The translations under genes and the position numbers were made by a program. This document shows, one piece after another, positions 34,387 to 42,882 of a stretch of DNA of 64,000 bases (position 1 is the first letter of the stretch; each line of letters starts with the position of its first letter). The notes below the pieces were generated by a model, which was not told the origin of the DNA, did not search any database, and was given only the letters and a program-made list of their open reading frames with translations. The stretch is from Hoeflea_A sp965228435 (GTDB lineage: Bacteria > Pseudomonadota > Alphaproteobacteria > Rhizobiales > Rhizobiaceae). The stretch covers positions 7,068,001 through 7,132,000 of the forward strand of contig OZ245818.1 in the NCBI GenBank assembly GCA_965228435.1, read 5' to 3'.

Positions 34387-35754
34387 ATGATCATCGGACG
34401 CAGCCTTGTTGCAATCGCGATGTGGGCGATCATCATCAGCGGTTTGCAGGCATCCCGTTCAACGGCGGCAGAGCCAGCCAACATCTTGCTTGTTATTGCA
34501 GACGACATGGGGCTCGACGCCAGTCCCTGCTATCCCGAAGGTTCTGAAAAACCGGCGATGCCCAACCTTGAGCGGCTCTGCAAGGAAGGCGTGGTTTTCG
34601 ACAACTTCTATGCAACGCCGATGTGTTCATCCACCCGCGCCACCATCATCACCGGGCGTTATGGTTTTCGCACCGGTGTCGGGTCGGCGGTCGGCCGCCG
34701 CAGAGGCGGGCTTTCGCTGGACGAAATGACACTGTTTCAATTCCTGGATGCCTATGCGCCGGTCAAATACGCGCACGCGGTCATCGGCAAATGGCACTTG
34801 TCCTCTGCCGAAATTGGTGGTGCGGACCATCCGGAGCTCGCCGGGGTGGGCAGCTATTCAGGGCTGATCGAGGGAACGCTCGACGACTACTATCGCTGGC
34901 CGCGCACGATCAGCGGAGAAACGGAGATGGTCGACGGCTACATCACGTCCGTGCTGACGGACGAAGCAATCAATTGGATTGATGCGCAAGGGGCACGCCC
35001 ATGGTTCCTGTGGCTCGCGCATGTCGCACCGCATCTGCCGCTGCATGCGCCACCACACGATCTCACCATGTCAATCGCGCTGGACGGAAGCCGGCAGGAC
35101 ATGCAATTACAGCCTCTTGCCTACTATTTTGCAGCGCTTGAAGCGCTCGACACGGAAATGGGTCGCCTGCTGGACAGCATCCCACCATCGGTCCGCGACA
35201 AAACGGTGATAATTTTCATAGGCGACAATGGGACGCCGAACCGAGCCATTCAATCTCCGTTTCAAAGACGACGCGCCAAGGCCAGCCTCTACGAGGGCGG
35301 CATTCATGTGCCGATGATCGTAGCCGGGAAGGATGTAACGCGCCACGGTCAAAGAGAAGAGGCGCTGGTCAACTCGACAGACATTTTCGCGACAATTGCC
35401 AACCTCGCCGGGATCGAGGCCGGCGACTCCGATGCATGGCCCGAAGACAGCCTCAGCTTTGCCCCGTTGCTCGTGAGGGCAGGCCCGACGACCCGCCGTT
35501 TCGCCTATTCGGAGCTGTTCGGCTCGCCAGGCCGGCAAAACGGCAATCGCGGAAAGCAGTCCGAGGGCGTGGCTATCCGCGACGCACGATGGAAATACAT
35601 GGACACCGTCGGCAATGGTGAGCAGCTCTTCGATCTGTCGGATGATCCTTATGAGCAAAACGATCTCTTGGCTTCAGGCCAGCTTTCCGGCAGCGCGAAA
35701 GAAGCACTCGATCGGCTGAAATCTAACATCACCGAGCTGCAAGGCGGGCAATAG
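34387..35754 (+). CDS. Exported sulfatase (S1 family)
   Basis: This 455-residue sulfatase has a signal peptide (about 1-28, ending STAAEP). The metal-binding pair D39-D40 is in IADDMG, GKWHL near 138 carries the conserved Lys/His, HVAPHLPLHAP near 219 and a late DNGTPNRA metal site follow. The catalytic residue converted to formylglycine should be Cys80 in MCSSTRATIITG. The consensus is C-x-(P/A)-x-R; here the third position is Ser, so activation by the usual formylglycine enzyme is uncertain. No maturase gene is in the window. It would remove sulfate esters in the periplasm. Confidence 0.88.
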   Translation: MIIGRSLVAIAMWAIIISGLQASRSTAAEPANILLVIADDMGLDASPCYPEGSEKPAMPNLERLCKEGVVFDNFYATPMCSSTRATIITGRYGFRTGVGSAVGRRRGGLSLDEMTLFQFLDAYAPVKYAHAVIGKWHLSSAEIGGADHPELAGVGSYSGLIEGTLDDYYRWPRTISGETEMVDGYITSVLTDEAINWIDAQGARPWFLWLAHVAPHLPLHAPPHDLTMSIALDGSRQDMQLQPLAYYFAALEALDTEMGRLLDSIPPSVRDKTVIIFIGDNGTPNRAIQSPFQRRRAKASLYEGGIHVPMIVAGKDVTRHGQREEALVNSTDIFATIANLAGIEAGDSDAWPEDSLSFAPLLVRAGPTTRRFAYSELFGSPGRQNGNRGKQSEGVAIRDARWKYMDTVGNGEQLFDLSDDPYEQNDLLASGQLSGSAKEALDRLKSNITELQGGQ

Positions 35755-35797
35755 TCGTTCAACCGAAATTGTACTGAAGGCCGTAGACAATCCTCTG

Positions 35798-35826
35798 AAG
35801 CGGCATATAGGTAGCCGCTTATTTTG
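35798..35826 (+). terminator. Probable terminator of the sulfatase gene
   Basis: AAGCGGC (35798-35804) pairs with GCCGCTT (35814-35820) around a 9-base loop, followed by ATTTTG. It lies 44 bases after the sulfatase stop. The stem is perfect and the T-run short, so termination may be partial. Confidence 0.55.
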
Positions 35827-35849
35827 ATGCGCAACGAGGAATCAGACAC

Positions 35850-36845
35850 GTGCAATCACGACGTTCTTTCATGGTGGCGACTGCCGGCGGCTTCGCCGCC
35901 GCGGTGTCGACCAATGCAATGGCACAGAAGGCCAGGCCCGGAGACGAGCTCAAGCCCGGTGAGTGGGTCTGGTATCCTGAGCGGTCTCAATATGGACCCG
36001 TGGCCATTGTTGTATCGCTGAGTGACCAATTGGCCTTCGTCTACAGAAATGGAATTCGCATCGGCGCTACGACCGTTTCGACCGGCCGCCCGGGCTTTGA
36101 GACACCGACCGGTGTTTTCACGATCCTGCGCAAGGAAAAAATGCATCGCTCGAGCAAGTACAACAATGCCCCGATGCCCGACAGCCAGTTCTTCTTCGGC
36201 GGCGCCGCCTTGCACGCGGGTGGACTGCCGGGTTACCCGAGCTCGCATGGATGCGTTCATCTGCCCACCAAGTTTGCAGAGCTGGTTTTTGGCGTCACCC
36301 ATAACGGCACGCCGGTGATCGTCACCAACGAGCGCTCGGGTGTCGGAAGCCTTTCCCATGCCGGGCTCATCATGTCCCAATCGGATCTCAAACAGATCGA
36401 GACAATGACCGGTCATGTTGCCGGCAAATCCTTGCCGATTGACAGGAAGGGCAGTGGCAATGGTTCTTTCAGTCTGCTCGTCAGTGGCGCCGATCGGTCC
36501 GTTTACGGTCTGAGGGACGGCCAAATCGTCCTGCAGTCGGGCATCGGCATTGCGAACCCGGGAAGACCGCTCGGCAGCCATGTGTACATCCTTCAAGGCT
36601 TCGATTCAGGCCGCAAGTCATTCGATTGGATCGCCGTCGGCATGGGAACGGGTCATGATGACAATGTTCGTCAGCAACGGGAGCTGGCCGCCACCAATCG
36701 TCTGACAATCCCGCCGGATGCCTATTCCACGATCGCTCGCAACCTGCATCCGGGCTCGGCCTTCATGCTCACCGACTTACCGGCACATCCGGACACACGG
36801 ACAGGGACCGACTTCGTTATCATGCGCGATCGCTCGAAAGGCTGA
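35850..36845 (+). CDS. L,D-transpeptidase family protein with Tat-like signal
   Basis: This 331-residue protein starts (GTG) with SRRSFMVATAGGFAAAVSTNAMA, a twin-arginine-like signal. The YkuD catalytic domain covers about 45-160: GVFTILRKE, His122 (LHAG) and the Cys135 motif SSHGCVHLP. It would make or remodel 3-3 cross-links or link proteins to peptidoglycan in the periplasm. Residues 200-320 form a second region (SVYGLRDGQIVLQSGIGIANPGRPLGSHVY) that looks like a decayed repeat of the YkuD substrate-side fold without its own Cys. The HAD gene follows 2 bases after the stop. Confidence 0.88.
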   Translation: MQSRRSFMVATAGGFAAAVSTNAMAQKARPGDELKPGEWVWYPERSQYGPVAIVVSLSDQLAFVYRNGIRIGATTVSTGRPGFETPTGVFTILRKEKMHRSSKYNNAPMPDSQFFFGGAALHAGGLPGYPSSHGCVHLPTKFAELVFGVTHNGTPVIVTNERSGVGSLSHAGLIMSQSDLKQIETMTGHVAGKSLPIDRKGSGNGSFSLLVSGADRSVYGLRDGQIVLQSGIGIANPGRPLGSHVYILQGFDSGRKSFDWIAVGMGTGHDDNVRQQRELAATNRLTIPPDAYSTIARNLHPGSAFMLTDLPAHPDTRTGTDFVIMRDRSKG

Positions 36846-36847
36846 TC

Positions 36848-37498
36848 ATGCGTCCGGAGCTCGTGATTTTCGATTGTGACGGCGTCCTGGTCGACAGTGA
36901 GCCGGCGCACAATGAGGTGCTGTCCGAGAACCTCTGGGGATACGGTCTCGATCTCTCCCCCGAAGCCTGCTGGCGGATCTTCGCCGGAGGCAGCATGACA
37001 GATACTCGCGACAAAGCGAAAGCTCTGGGCGCTGATCTGCATGCCGATTGGATCGATGAGATTTACGGGCAGATCTACGCAAAATTGCGACTGGGTGTGC
37101 CAGCGGTCGACGGAATCGCCGACCTGCTCGGGCACCTGAAGCATGCAGAGGTGCCGTTTTGTGTGGCCTCCAATGGCAGTGAAGCCAAGATGGCGATTAC
37201 ATTGGGTCAAAACGACCTGCTCAGGCATTTTGACAATGCCATGTTCTCCGCTCACACAGTCGGCATCGCCAAACCGGATCCCGGCCTGTTTTTGCATGCT
37301 GCGGCAGCGCACGGCAGCGATCCGCAAAGCTGCGTTGTTGTTGAAGACAGCTCGACTGGAGCGAAAGCCGCCCGTGCGGCAGGGATGCGCTGCTATGGCT
37401 ATGCGCCCCAGGGCGATACGGGGGTGTTGGGTGCAGAGGGCGCGATCGTTTTCGGCGATATGTTGGAATTGGTTGATAAGCTCGATCTTCAGCCTTGA
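36848..37498 (+). CDS. HAD superfamily (subfamily IA) hydrolase
   Basis: This 216-residue haloacid-dehalogenase-like phosphatase has motif I FDCDGVLVDSE (nucleophile Asp9, acid Asp11), motif II CVASNGSEAKM, motif III around IAKPDPG and motif IV VVVEDSSTGAKAARAAGM. Length and cap size fit phosphoglycolate-phosphatase / beta-phosphoglucomutase relatives, cytoplasmic enzymes acting on small sugar or polyol phosphates. It is 2 bases after the L,D-transpeptidase gene, so they are co-transcribed. A long repeat-bearing non-coding tract follows. Confidence 0.88.
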   Translation: MRPELVIFDCDGVLVDSEPAHNEVLSENLWGYGLDLSPEACWRIFAGGSMTDTRDKAKALGADLHADWIDEIYGQIYAKLRLGVPAVDGIADLLGHLKHAEVPFCVASNGSEAKMAITLGQNDLLRHFDNAMFSAHTVGIAKPDPGLFLHAAAAHGSDPQSCVVVEDSSTGAKAARAAGMRCYGYAPQGDTGVLGAEGAIVFGDMLELVDKLDLQP

Positions 37499-37530
37499 AC
37501 CAAACCGCGAATCGATGCAGAAAGTCGACA

Positions 37531-37599
37531 GACGTTGGCCACAGCCACCGCCTCCCTGTAAAAGCAGAAAGACGCCGGCCACAGCCAGCGCCTCCCTGT
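37531..37599. repeat. Two-copy 29-base direct repeat, 40-base period
   Basis: Bases 37531-37559 and 37571-37599 match at 26 of 29 positions (GACG..GGCCACAGCCA.CGCCTCCCTGT). Each is preceded by GCAGAAAG (37517 and 37564), the first copy having 7 extra bases in between. They start 32 bases after the HAD gene stop. Confidence 0.8.
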
Positions 37600-37713
37600 T
37601 CAGTCGAAGTTGGCAAGTCAGACTTAGAGCGAGTGCCCTCAAGCAAAGCGCAATATCTGTTTGTCACCTTCGTCTGGTGCGGTCTCAATCCCATCGCAAG
37701 ATGAGCTTTGACC

Positions 37714-37853
37714 TGACGTTCCATTCACTCGAAAGTTTCCGGTCCGCCTGACATTCCTTCCACCCGAAGGCTTCCAGTCCGTCTCGCGATCAATTCACCC
37801 GGAGGCTCCTTGTCCGCGTCGCCACCGATCCGCCCGAAGGCGCTTCGATTGCG
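37714..37853. repeat. Four-copy degenerate tandem repeat with exact 35-base period
   Basis: Units begin at 37714, 37749, 37784 and 37819. The shared core is a 'T-CA-(C/T)-C(C/G)-(G/A)A(A/G)GGC-TCC-GTCCG' pattern: CTCGAAAGTTTCCGGTCCG, CCCGAAGGCTTCCAGTCCG, CCCGGAGGCTCCTTGTCCG, CCCGAAGGCGCTTCG. Copies 1 and 2 are closest. A period of 35 is not a multiple of 3, so this is not a repeat protein. There is no repeat/spacer alternation as in CRISPR. Confidence 0.7.
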
Positions 37854-38065
37854 TGGCCCAGTCGGTGCATGCATTCACCTTCAAGGCCCCTGCCCGCCAC
37901 GTGGCTCCCTGGCTTGGTTCGTCCAGGACGTTCCATCCAGACCACTCACAGGTTTGTCAGGCTCCCCGGTCCATTTTTCTCCCAGTTGGCGTTTGGGAAT
38001 TTCCCGGACCCGACGCATTCGATGATGCGAAAAATTGCCGAATGTGTCGAGTCCGAGTATTCCAC

Positions 38066-38086
38066 AGTGGATAACTCAGGGGATAA
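38066..38086 (-). other. Two DnaA-box-like nonamers
   Basis: On the minus strand TTATCCACT (38066-38074) differs at one position from the TTATCCACA box, and TTATCCCCT (38078-38086) at two. They are 12 bases apart start to start, and TATTCCACA overlaps on the plus strand. Two boxes do not make an origin; they may be a DnaA-responsive site. Confidence 0.3.
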
Positions 38087-38159
38087 CTTTCTGATTTCTT
38101 TTTCCGCCAGCGGCCGGTCTGACAAAAACTGCCCGCAAACGCCGCTTGGAGCAGCCGAC

Positions 38160-38741
38160 TTGACCATTAAAAATCGCATCCGAAACCTCGAGCGCAAAAC
38201 GCTTTACCAGGGCTGGTCGACCTTGACCCAGGCCCGTTACGACTACCAGCGCAGCGATGGCTGTTGGCAGGCTCAACAGCGCGATCTCTACGATTGCGGG
38301 CACGGAGCCGCCATTCTGCTTTACGACCTTGATAGGCGCACGGTGATCCTGACACGGCAGTTTCGTGCCGCTCCGTTTTGCGCCGGCTATGACGATTTGC
38401 TCATGGAGGTTCCGGCAGGTTTGCTGGACGGAGCTTCGCCAGAAGATCGCATCCGGGCCGAAACCGAAGAAGAAACCGGGTTCCGGGTCACCGGCGTTCA
38501 AAAGGTGTTCGAGGCCTTCATGTCTCCGGGAGCGCTGATCCAGAAGAATACGTGCTTTGTGGCGCCGTACTCACCGGACCAACGAGTTTCCGAGGGCGGA
38601 GGCCATGTCGATGAAGGTGAAGATATCGAGGTTCTGGAGGTCGCTTTCGACGACGCCATGGAAATGATCCGGGACGGCCGAATACAGGACGGCAAAACCA
38701 TTATGCTCTTGCAATATGCGGCACTGAATCTCTTTCGCTGA
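38160..38741 (+). CDS. nudK: NudK-like GDP-mannose pyrophosphatase (Nudix)
   Basis: This 193-residue Nudix hydrolase matches E. coli NudK along its length: DLYDCGHGAAILLYDLDRRTVILTRQFR, the Nudix box beginning AGLLDGASPEDRIRAETEEETGF, FEAFMSPGALIQKNTCFVAPYS, GGGHVDEGEDIEVLE and IQDGKTIMLLQY. NudK splits GDP-mannose to GMP and mannose-1-phosphate. The start TTG 38160 is chosen because it follows GGAG by 8 bases and gives the NudK N-terminus (LTIKNRIRNLERKTLY); the open frame extends 97 codons upstream only through repeat-bearing, non-coding DNA. Confidence 0.9.
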   Translation: MTIKNRIRNLERKTLYQGWSTLTQARYDYQRSDGCWQAQQRDLYDCGHGAAILLYDLDRRTVILTRQFRAAPFCAGYDDLLMEVPAGLLDGASPEDRIRAETEEETGFRVTGVQKVFEAFMSPGALIQKNTCFVAPYSPDQRVSEGGGHVDEGEDIEVLEVAFDDAMEMIRDGRIQDGKTIMLLQYAALNLFR

Positions 38742-38752
38742 AGCGGCCGCGG

Positions 38753-39781
38753 TCAGGAATCTGAGGACCTGGCCCAGAGGTTGACCTTTTCTTCATCTGC
38801 GAACTCGTCGATTGCCTGAAGTTCTTCGGCCGTGAACTCCAGATTTTCGACCGCGCCGGCACAATCGATGATCTGTTGCGGTCGCGAGGCTCCGATCAGG
38901 GCCGATGTCATGCCGCCGTCGCGCAACACCCAGGCGATGGCCATTTGAGCCAGGCTCTGATTGCGTTGCTTGGCGATGTCGTCAAGCCGCCGGAGGTTCT
39001 CGATCGTGCGCTCGGACAGAAGGTCGGGATTGAGGCTCTTTCCCTGGGTCGCCCGGCTGCCCTCCGGAATTCCAGCAAGATATTTGCCTGTCAGCATCCC
39101 CTGAGCCAGCGGGGTAAAGGCAATTGAACCAATGCCGAGTTCCTTCAGAGCGTCCTTCAGGCCGTCCTGCTCCACCCATCGGTTGATCATGTTGTAACTC
39201 GGCTGGTGAATGATACAGGGCGTCCCCAGCTGCTCCAGGATCGCGGCCGCTTCGCGCGTGCGCTGCGAATTGTAGGACGAGATACCGACATAGAGCGCCC
39301 TGCCCGATCGGACGATGTGATCGAGCGCGCCCATCGTTTCCTCCAACGGCGTATCGGGGTCAAATCGGTGAGAGTAGAAGATGTCGACGTAATCCAGACC
39401 CATGCGCTTCAGGCTCTGGTCGCAGGACGCAATCAGGTACTTTCGACTACCCCATTCGCCATAGGGTCCGTCCCACATGCGATATCCCGCTTTTGACGAG
39501 ATGATCAACTCGTCGCGGTAGGCTGAAAGGTCGGTGCGCAGGATTTCGCCGAAAGCTGCTTCGGCACTGCCGGGCGGTGGTCCATAATTGTTGGCCAGAT
39601 CAAAGTGGGTAATGCCATTGTCGAACGCCGTTCGGCAAAGTTCGCGCTTGGTTTCAAACGGCGTATCCCCGCCGAAATTGTGCCAGAGCCCGAGCGAAAT
39701 TGCAGGCAGGTTCAGGCCCGAACTTCCACAACGGTTGTAGACCATCTTTTCATAGCGATCGTCGGCGGCGACATAAGGCAT
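38753..39781 (-). CDS. Aldo/keto reductase, YghZ (glyceraldehyde-3-phosphate reductase) type
   Basis: This 342-residue AKR14-like protein has YNRCGSSGLNLPAISLGLWHNFG near the start, HFDLANNYGPPPGSAEAAFGEIL (catalytic Asp, Tyr) and IISSKAGYRMWDGPYGEWGSRKYLIASCDQSLKRMGLDYVDIFYSHRFDP (Lys, His). The C-terminal IGASRPQQIIDC binds NADPH. The GPPPGSAE and MWDGPYG motifs are those of the YghZ/Gpr branch, which reduces L-glyceraldehyde-3-phosphate and methylglyoxal. Single gene, convergent with nudK. Confidence 0.9.
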   Translation of the reverse strand: MPYVAADDRYEKMVYNRCGSSGLNLPAISLGLWHNFGGDTPFETKRELCRTAFDNGITHFDLANNYGPPPGSAEAAFGEILRTDLSAYRDELIISSKAGYRMWDGPYGEWGSRKYLIASCDQSLKRMGLDYVDIFYSHRFDPDTPLEETMGALDHIVRSGRALYVGISSYNSQRTREAAAILEQLGTPCIIHQPSYNMINRWVEQDGLKDALKELGIGSIAFTPLAQGMLTGKYLAGIPEGSRATQGKSLNPDLLSERTIENLRRLDDIAKQRNQSLAQMAIAWVLRDGGMTSALIGASRPQQIIDCAGAVENLEFTAEELQAIDEFADEEKVNLWARSSDS

Positions 39782-39857
39782 CGCATTTTACTCCACACAG
39801 GTTTCAATTGAGGCCGCGGTCAGAATGGCGCGACAGGATCGTCAGCGATCAATTCGA

Positions 39858-40811
39858 CTAGGGATCACTGTCATCTGCAAATTTGTCAGTGGCAAGGATC
39901 GTCTGATCCAGTATTCCGGGTTCGTTAAATGCGTGGCCCGCGCCTTCAACCAACTGGAATTCCGCTTCCGGCCACGCCCGATGCAGATCCCAGGCGGTGC
40001 GAACCGGCGTTACGATATCCTGACGCCCCTGAATGATTACGCCCGGAATATGCTTCAGGCGGTTTGCATCGCGAAGCAATTGAGCATCGCGGAAAAATCC
40101 CCGGTGCATGAAGTAATGATTTTCAATCCGGGCAAGCGCCAGGGCAAAATCGTCAGAGGTGTGATTTTCGATAAGTTTCTCGTCGGGCAGCAGGCGGACT
40201 GTCTCCGCCTCCCATTGGCTCCAGGCACGGGCCGCCGCGATCTGGGTTTCGCGTTCGGGCGCTGTCAGCAGCTTCTGGTAAGCTTCTATCAGGTCACCGC
40301 GTTCCTCTTCGGGAACCGGATCTAGGAAACGCTGCCACTTGTCCGGATAGAGCCAGGATGCCCCATCCTGATAGTACCAAAGAAGCTCCGACCGGCGCAC
40401 GGTGAATACGCCACGCACGATCAACTCCGAGACCCGATCCGGGTGGGTTTCCGCATAGGCCAGTGCCAGGGAACTTCCCCAGGAGCCTCCGAGAACCAGC
40501 CATCGGTCGACCTCGAACTTCATTCGCAATGATTCGATATCGTCCACCAGATGCCATGTGGTGTTGCTGTCGAGGCTGGCATGAGGCGTCGACCGGCCGC
40601 AGCCTCGCTGATCGAAAAGCAAAACCCGGTAGCGGTCCGGGTCGAAAAGTCTGCGATGGTCCTCGTTGCACCCGGCACCTGGGCCACCATGCAGGAAAAC
40701 TGCCGGCTTTCCGGCCGGATTGCCGCAAAGCTCCCAGTAAATTTCGTGCCCGTTGCCGACGTTCAGCATTCCGGAGTTGTAAGGTTCCAGCGGCGGATAT
40801 GCCTTGCGCAC
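39858..40811 (-). CDS. pip: Proline iminopeptidase
   Basis: This 317-residue alpha/beta hydrolase of peptidase family S33 starts YPPLEPYNSGMLNVGNGHEIYWELCGNPAGKPAVFLHGGPGAG (oxyanion region HGGPG) and has FDQRGCGRSTPHASLDSNTTWHLVDDIESLR. The nucleophile Ser is in GGSWGSSLALAY, with a late catalytic Asp in GRQDIVTP and His in GAGHAFNE. These are the diagnostic Pip motifs. The enzyme removes N-terminal proline from peptides in the cytoplasm, which fits a strain with two peptide importers in this window. Confidence 0.93.
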   Translation of the reverse strand: MRKAYPPLEPYNSGMLNVGNGHEIYWELCGNPAGKPAVFLHGGPGAGCNEDHRRLFDPDRYRVLLFDQRGCGRSTPHASLDSNTTWHLVDDIESLRMKFEVDRWLVLGGSWGSSLALAYAETHPDRVSELIVRGVFTVRRSELLWYYQDGASWLYPDKWQRFLDPVPEEERGDLIEAYQKLLTAPERETQIAAARAWSQWEAETVRLLPDEKLIENHTSDDFALALARIENHYFMHRGFFRDAQLLRDANRLKHIPGVIIQGRQDIVTPVRTAWDLHRAWPEAEFQLVEGAGHAFNEPGILDQTILATDKFADDSDP

Positions 40812-40934
40812 GAAGTCCTCCCGTCAAGCGCATCGGCCGTGCCTAAAAGGCGTTTGGCCTGTGTCAATCCAGCGAATCCGGTGCGGATTCGGCGCAACAT
40901 AACCGGAGTGCGGCGGCAGCGCAAAGCGCGGCGG

Positions 40935-41414
40935 TCAATTCAGCAGTCGCAAAAATGTCGCCCCGCCAAGAAGCAGCGCTGCGTAGGACCCGACAATGGC
41001 CGCTACACTCGCTACGCCGCAGAACTGACCAAGCCGGGCCAACATTCGCGAGCGGCGATTATCGTGCACGAAGGGGTCGGTGAAATCGAGATCCTGCTCG
41101 GCCATGGCCTGCGTCTGAGCGTATTGGCTGGCATAGGATAGGCCCGGCGCCAGGACACTGAGAAAAATGGCGGCGAAAAACCAGGAGACAGCCGCTTCCA
41201 CCTGACCGGTTTCGATACCCGGTCGCGTGTGGTTGAGCAGATCATAGCCCAGCGAAGCGATAATTCCGCCGACCGCGGCGAAGGCCGGTGCACGGATGGC
41301 AGCGATCGCAAATGGGCTGATCAGGTCGAAATTTTTCTGCAAGCTGGCATTGTGACGCAAATGCGCAGCTTTCCCCTCCTCGAAAATCAATCCGATTTTG
41401 TGTCCGTCGGGCAA
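40935..41414 (-). CDS. Small membrane protein of unknown function
   Basis: This 159-residue protein has three probable transmembrane helices: about 35-60 (AIAAIRAPAFAAVGGIIASLGYDLL), 72-96 (AVSWFFAAIFLSVLAPGLSYASQYA) and 130-155 (LGQFCGVASVAAIVGSYAALLLGG). The loop between helices 2 and 3 is charged. The start TTG 41414 follows a GGGAGA site by 5 bases. I recognise no family. Its neighbours (pip and a divergent MFS gene) do not suggest a role. Confidence 0.6.
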   Translation of the reverse strand: MPDGHKIGLIFEEGKAAHLRHNASLQKNFDLISPFAIAAIRAPAFAAVGGIIASLGYDLLNHTRPGIETGQVEAAVSWFFAAIFLSVLAPGLSYASQYAQTQAMAEQDLDFTDPFVHDNRRSRMLARLGQFCGVASVAAIVGSYAALLLGGATFLRLLN

Positions 41415-41613
41415 GGAAATCTCCCGGAAATCAACGGGAACAGGTCAATGATCACGTTCCGTAACCGGCAAAATGGGCGTTTGTATGGATTGCGATCCGG
41501 AGTTGCCCTGAACGGCTCTGTCCGTTCGGTGGACACCGCATGTGCCGGCCGCATTGTCGCCGTTCACGCAGCCGGCTAAGGTGCTTCGGTATCGACTGAC
41601 GGGGGATTGGACC

Positions 41614-42855
41614 ATGTCGCCACTTGCCAAGTTCGCACTGTTGGCCGTGGTCTTTGTCGATCTGATCGGCCAGGGACTGGTGTTTCCGATCATCAATGAA
41701 CTGGTGATGGATCCGAAGCTCGTATTCCTGCCGGTCTCGACGCCGGATGCGACCCGCCACTACGACTACGGACTGGTCATCGGCATCTTTTTCCTCGCCT
41801 GGTTTCTGGGCGCGGTCTACATCGCCAAACTCTCCGATACGATCGGGCGCAAGAACGCCATCATGATTTGTCTGTTTGGCGCGCTTGTCGGCTATGTGAT
41901 TACAATCGTTTCTCTGTTCCTGGACAGCCTTTGGCTGCTGATCCTGGGTCGTGCCGTGACGGGCTTCACGGCAGGAAACCAGCCGATTGCCCAGGCAGCG
42001 ATGATTGACGCCAGCCGGAACGAAGCCGAAAAGGCCCGCAATATGGGCTTCATCGTTGCCGGCATCAGTGCCGGCCTGGTCGGCGGACCGATCATCGGCG
42101 GGCTTTTGTCCGACAAGGCAATTCTCGGCGACTTTGCCAGTATCAAACTGCCCTTCTACTGCGCGGTGGTGCTGATCGTTGCCACCATCATTCTGGTGCA
42201 GGTCAGCTTCAAGGACATCCGGCAAAAGCGCGAGAAGCTGAAAATAGACCCGCTAGAGATCTTTACACTGCTCCTGCGCATCCGCGAGAAACCCGTCGTA
42301 GCAAGACTTTGCACGGTCTATCTGTGTTTCATGACCGCGAATGTGTCTTTCTACATTTTCATGGACAACTATCTGACAAGCCGATTTGGCATCGGGTTGC
42401 TTGGCACCAGCATGGCCATGATGGTGCTGGGCCTCACTCTGGCTCTCTCCAGTACCTTCTTTGTCGATCCTGTTCTGGGTCGGTTCGGAAAACGCCGTGT
42501 CATCGGCCTGGTGACCATTGGAATGGGATTGAGTGCCCTGCTCTTCATCGCCACACCCGTCGCCTTCTTTTGCTACGTCTTCATCGCAACTTACTACTTC
42601 GGCTTCGGCATCGCCTATCCGGCCCTGCTTGGCATTTTTTCCGCCAGCGTCGGTGAAGACGAACAGGGCTGGGTCATGGGCGTGACCACGGCGGGTTTCA
42701 CGTTTGCGGCCGGGATCATGTCATTGATCGGCGGCCTGTTGATGGCTGTCGATATCCGCATGCCATTTTATGTGGTGGTGGTCGCTGCCGCCCTTGCACT
42801 GGTTTTCATGCGCACGACCTGGAACGACGAAGCCATCAAGCGCATAACGCAGTAA
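41614..42855 (+). CDS. Major facilitator superfamily transporter
   Basis: This 413-residue protein has about 12 helices in two halves. Motif A between helices 2 and 3 reads AKLSDTIGRKNAIM, and GRAVTGFTAGNQPIAQAAMIDA follows in helices 4-5, with GFIVAGISAGLVGGPIIGGLLSD as the antiporter-like motif C. That motif points to a proton-driven exporter of drug or metabolite type. The extra loop after helix 1 (ELVMDPKLVFLPVSTPDATRHYDYG) is long. ATG 41614 is chosen for its GGGGGA site and the family N-terminus. It is divergent from the small membrane protein gene. Confidence 0.88.
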   Translation: MSPLAKFALLAVVFVDLIGQGLVFPIINELVMDPKLVFLPVSTPDATRHYDYGLVIGIFFLAWFLGAVYIAKLSDTIGRKNAIMICLFGALVGYVITIVSLFLDSLWLLILGRAVTGFTAGNQPIAQAAMIDASRNEAEKARNMGFIVAGISAGLVGGPIIGGLLSDKAILGDFASIKLPFYCAVVLIVATIILVQVSFKDIRQKREKLKIDPLEIFTLLLRIREKPVVARLCTVYLCFMTANVSFYIFMDNYLTSRFGIGLLGTSMAMMVLGLTLALSSTFFVDPVLGRFGKRRVIGLVTIGMGLSALLFIATPVAFFCYVFIATYYFGFGIAYPALLGIFSASVGEDEQGWVMGVTTAGFTFAAGIMSLIGGLLMAVDIRMPFYVVVVAAALALVFMRTTWNDEAIKRITQ

Positions 42856-42882
42856 AGTCGAGCGTTTGCCCCGCGGCACGAA

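Larger units (their letters stand above)
37499..38159. other. 661-base non-coding tract with degenerate repeats
   Basis: No frame here has a ribosome site or a recognisable product; the frame that runs into nudK is open only by chance. The tract holds a 29-base direct repeat pair (37531-37599), a 35-base-period degenerate tandem array (37714-37853, with echoes at about 37864-37890 and 37927-37937), and two DnaA-box-like nonamers (38066-38086). It is the longest gene-free stretch of the window. Confidence 0.7.

Noticed and set aside
37714..37853. Regular 35-base spacing, CRISPR-like at first sight
   Set aside because: Similarity is spread over the whole unit and degenerate; there is no conserved repeat alternating with unique spacers and no cas gene.
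38066..38086. DnaA-box-like pair as a replication origin
   Set aside because: Only two imperfect boxes, no AT-rich unwinding region of normal size, and none of the genes that usually flank alphaproteobacterial origins (hemE, dnaA, parAB, gidA).
37869..38159. 97-codon N-terminal extension of the nudK frame
   Set aside because: The extension has no ribosome site, reads through repeat-bearing DNA and the DnaA-like boxes, and NudK homologues start at the TTG 38160 position with a GGAG site.
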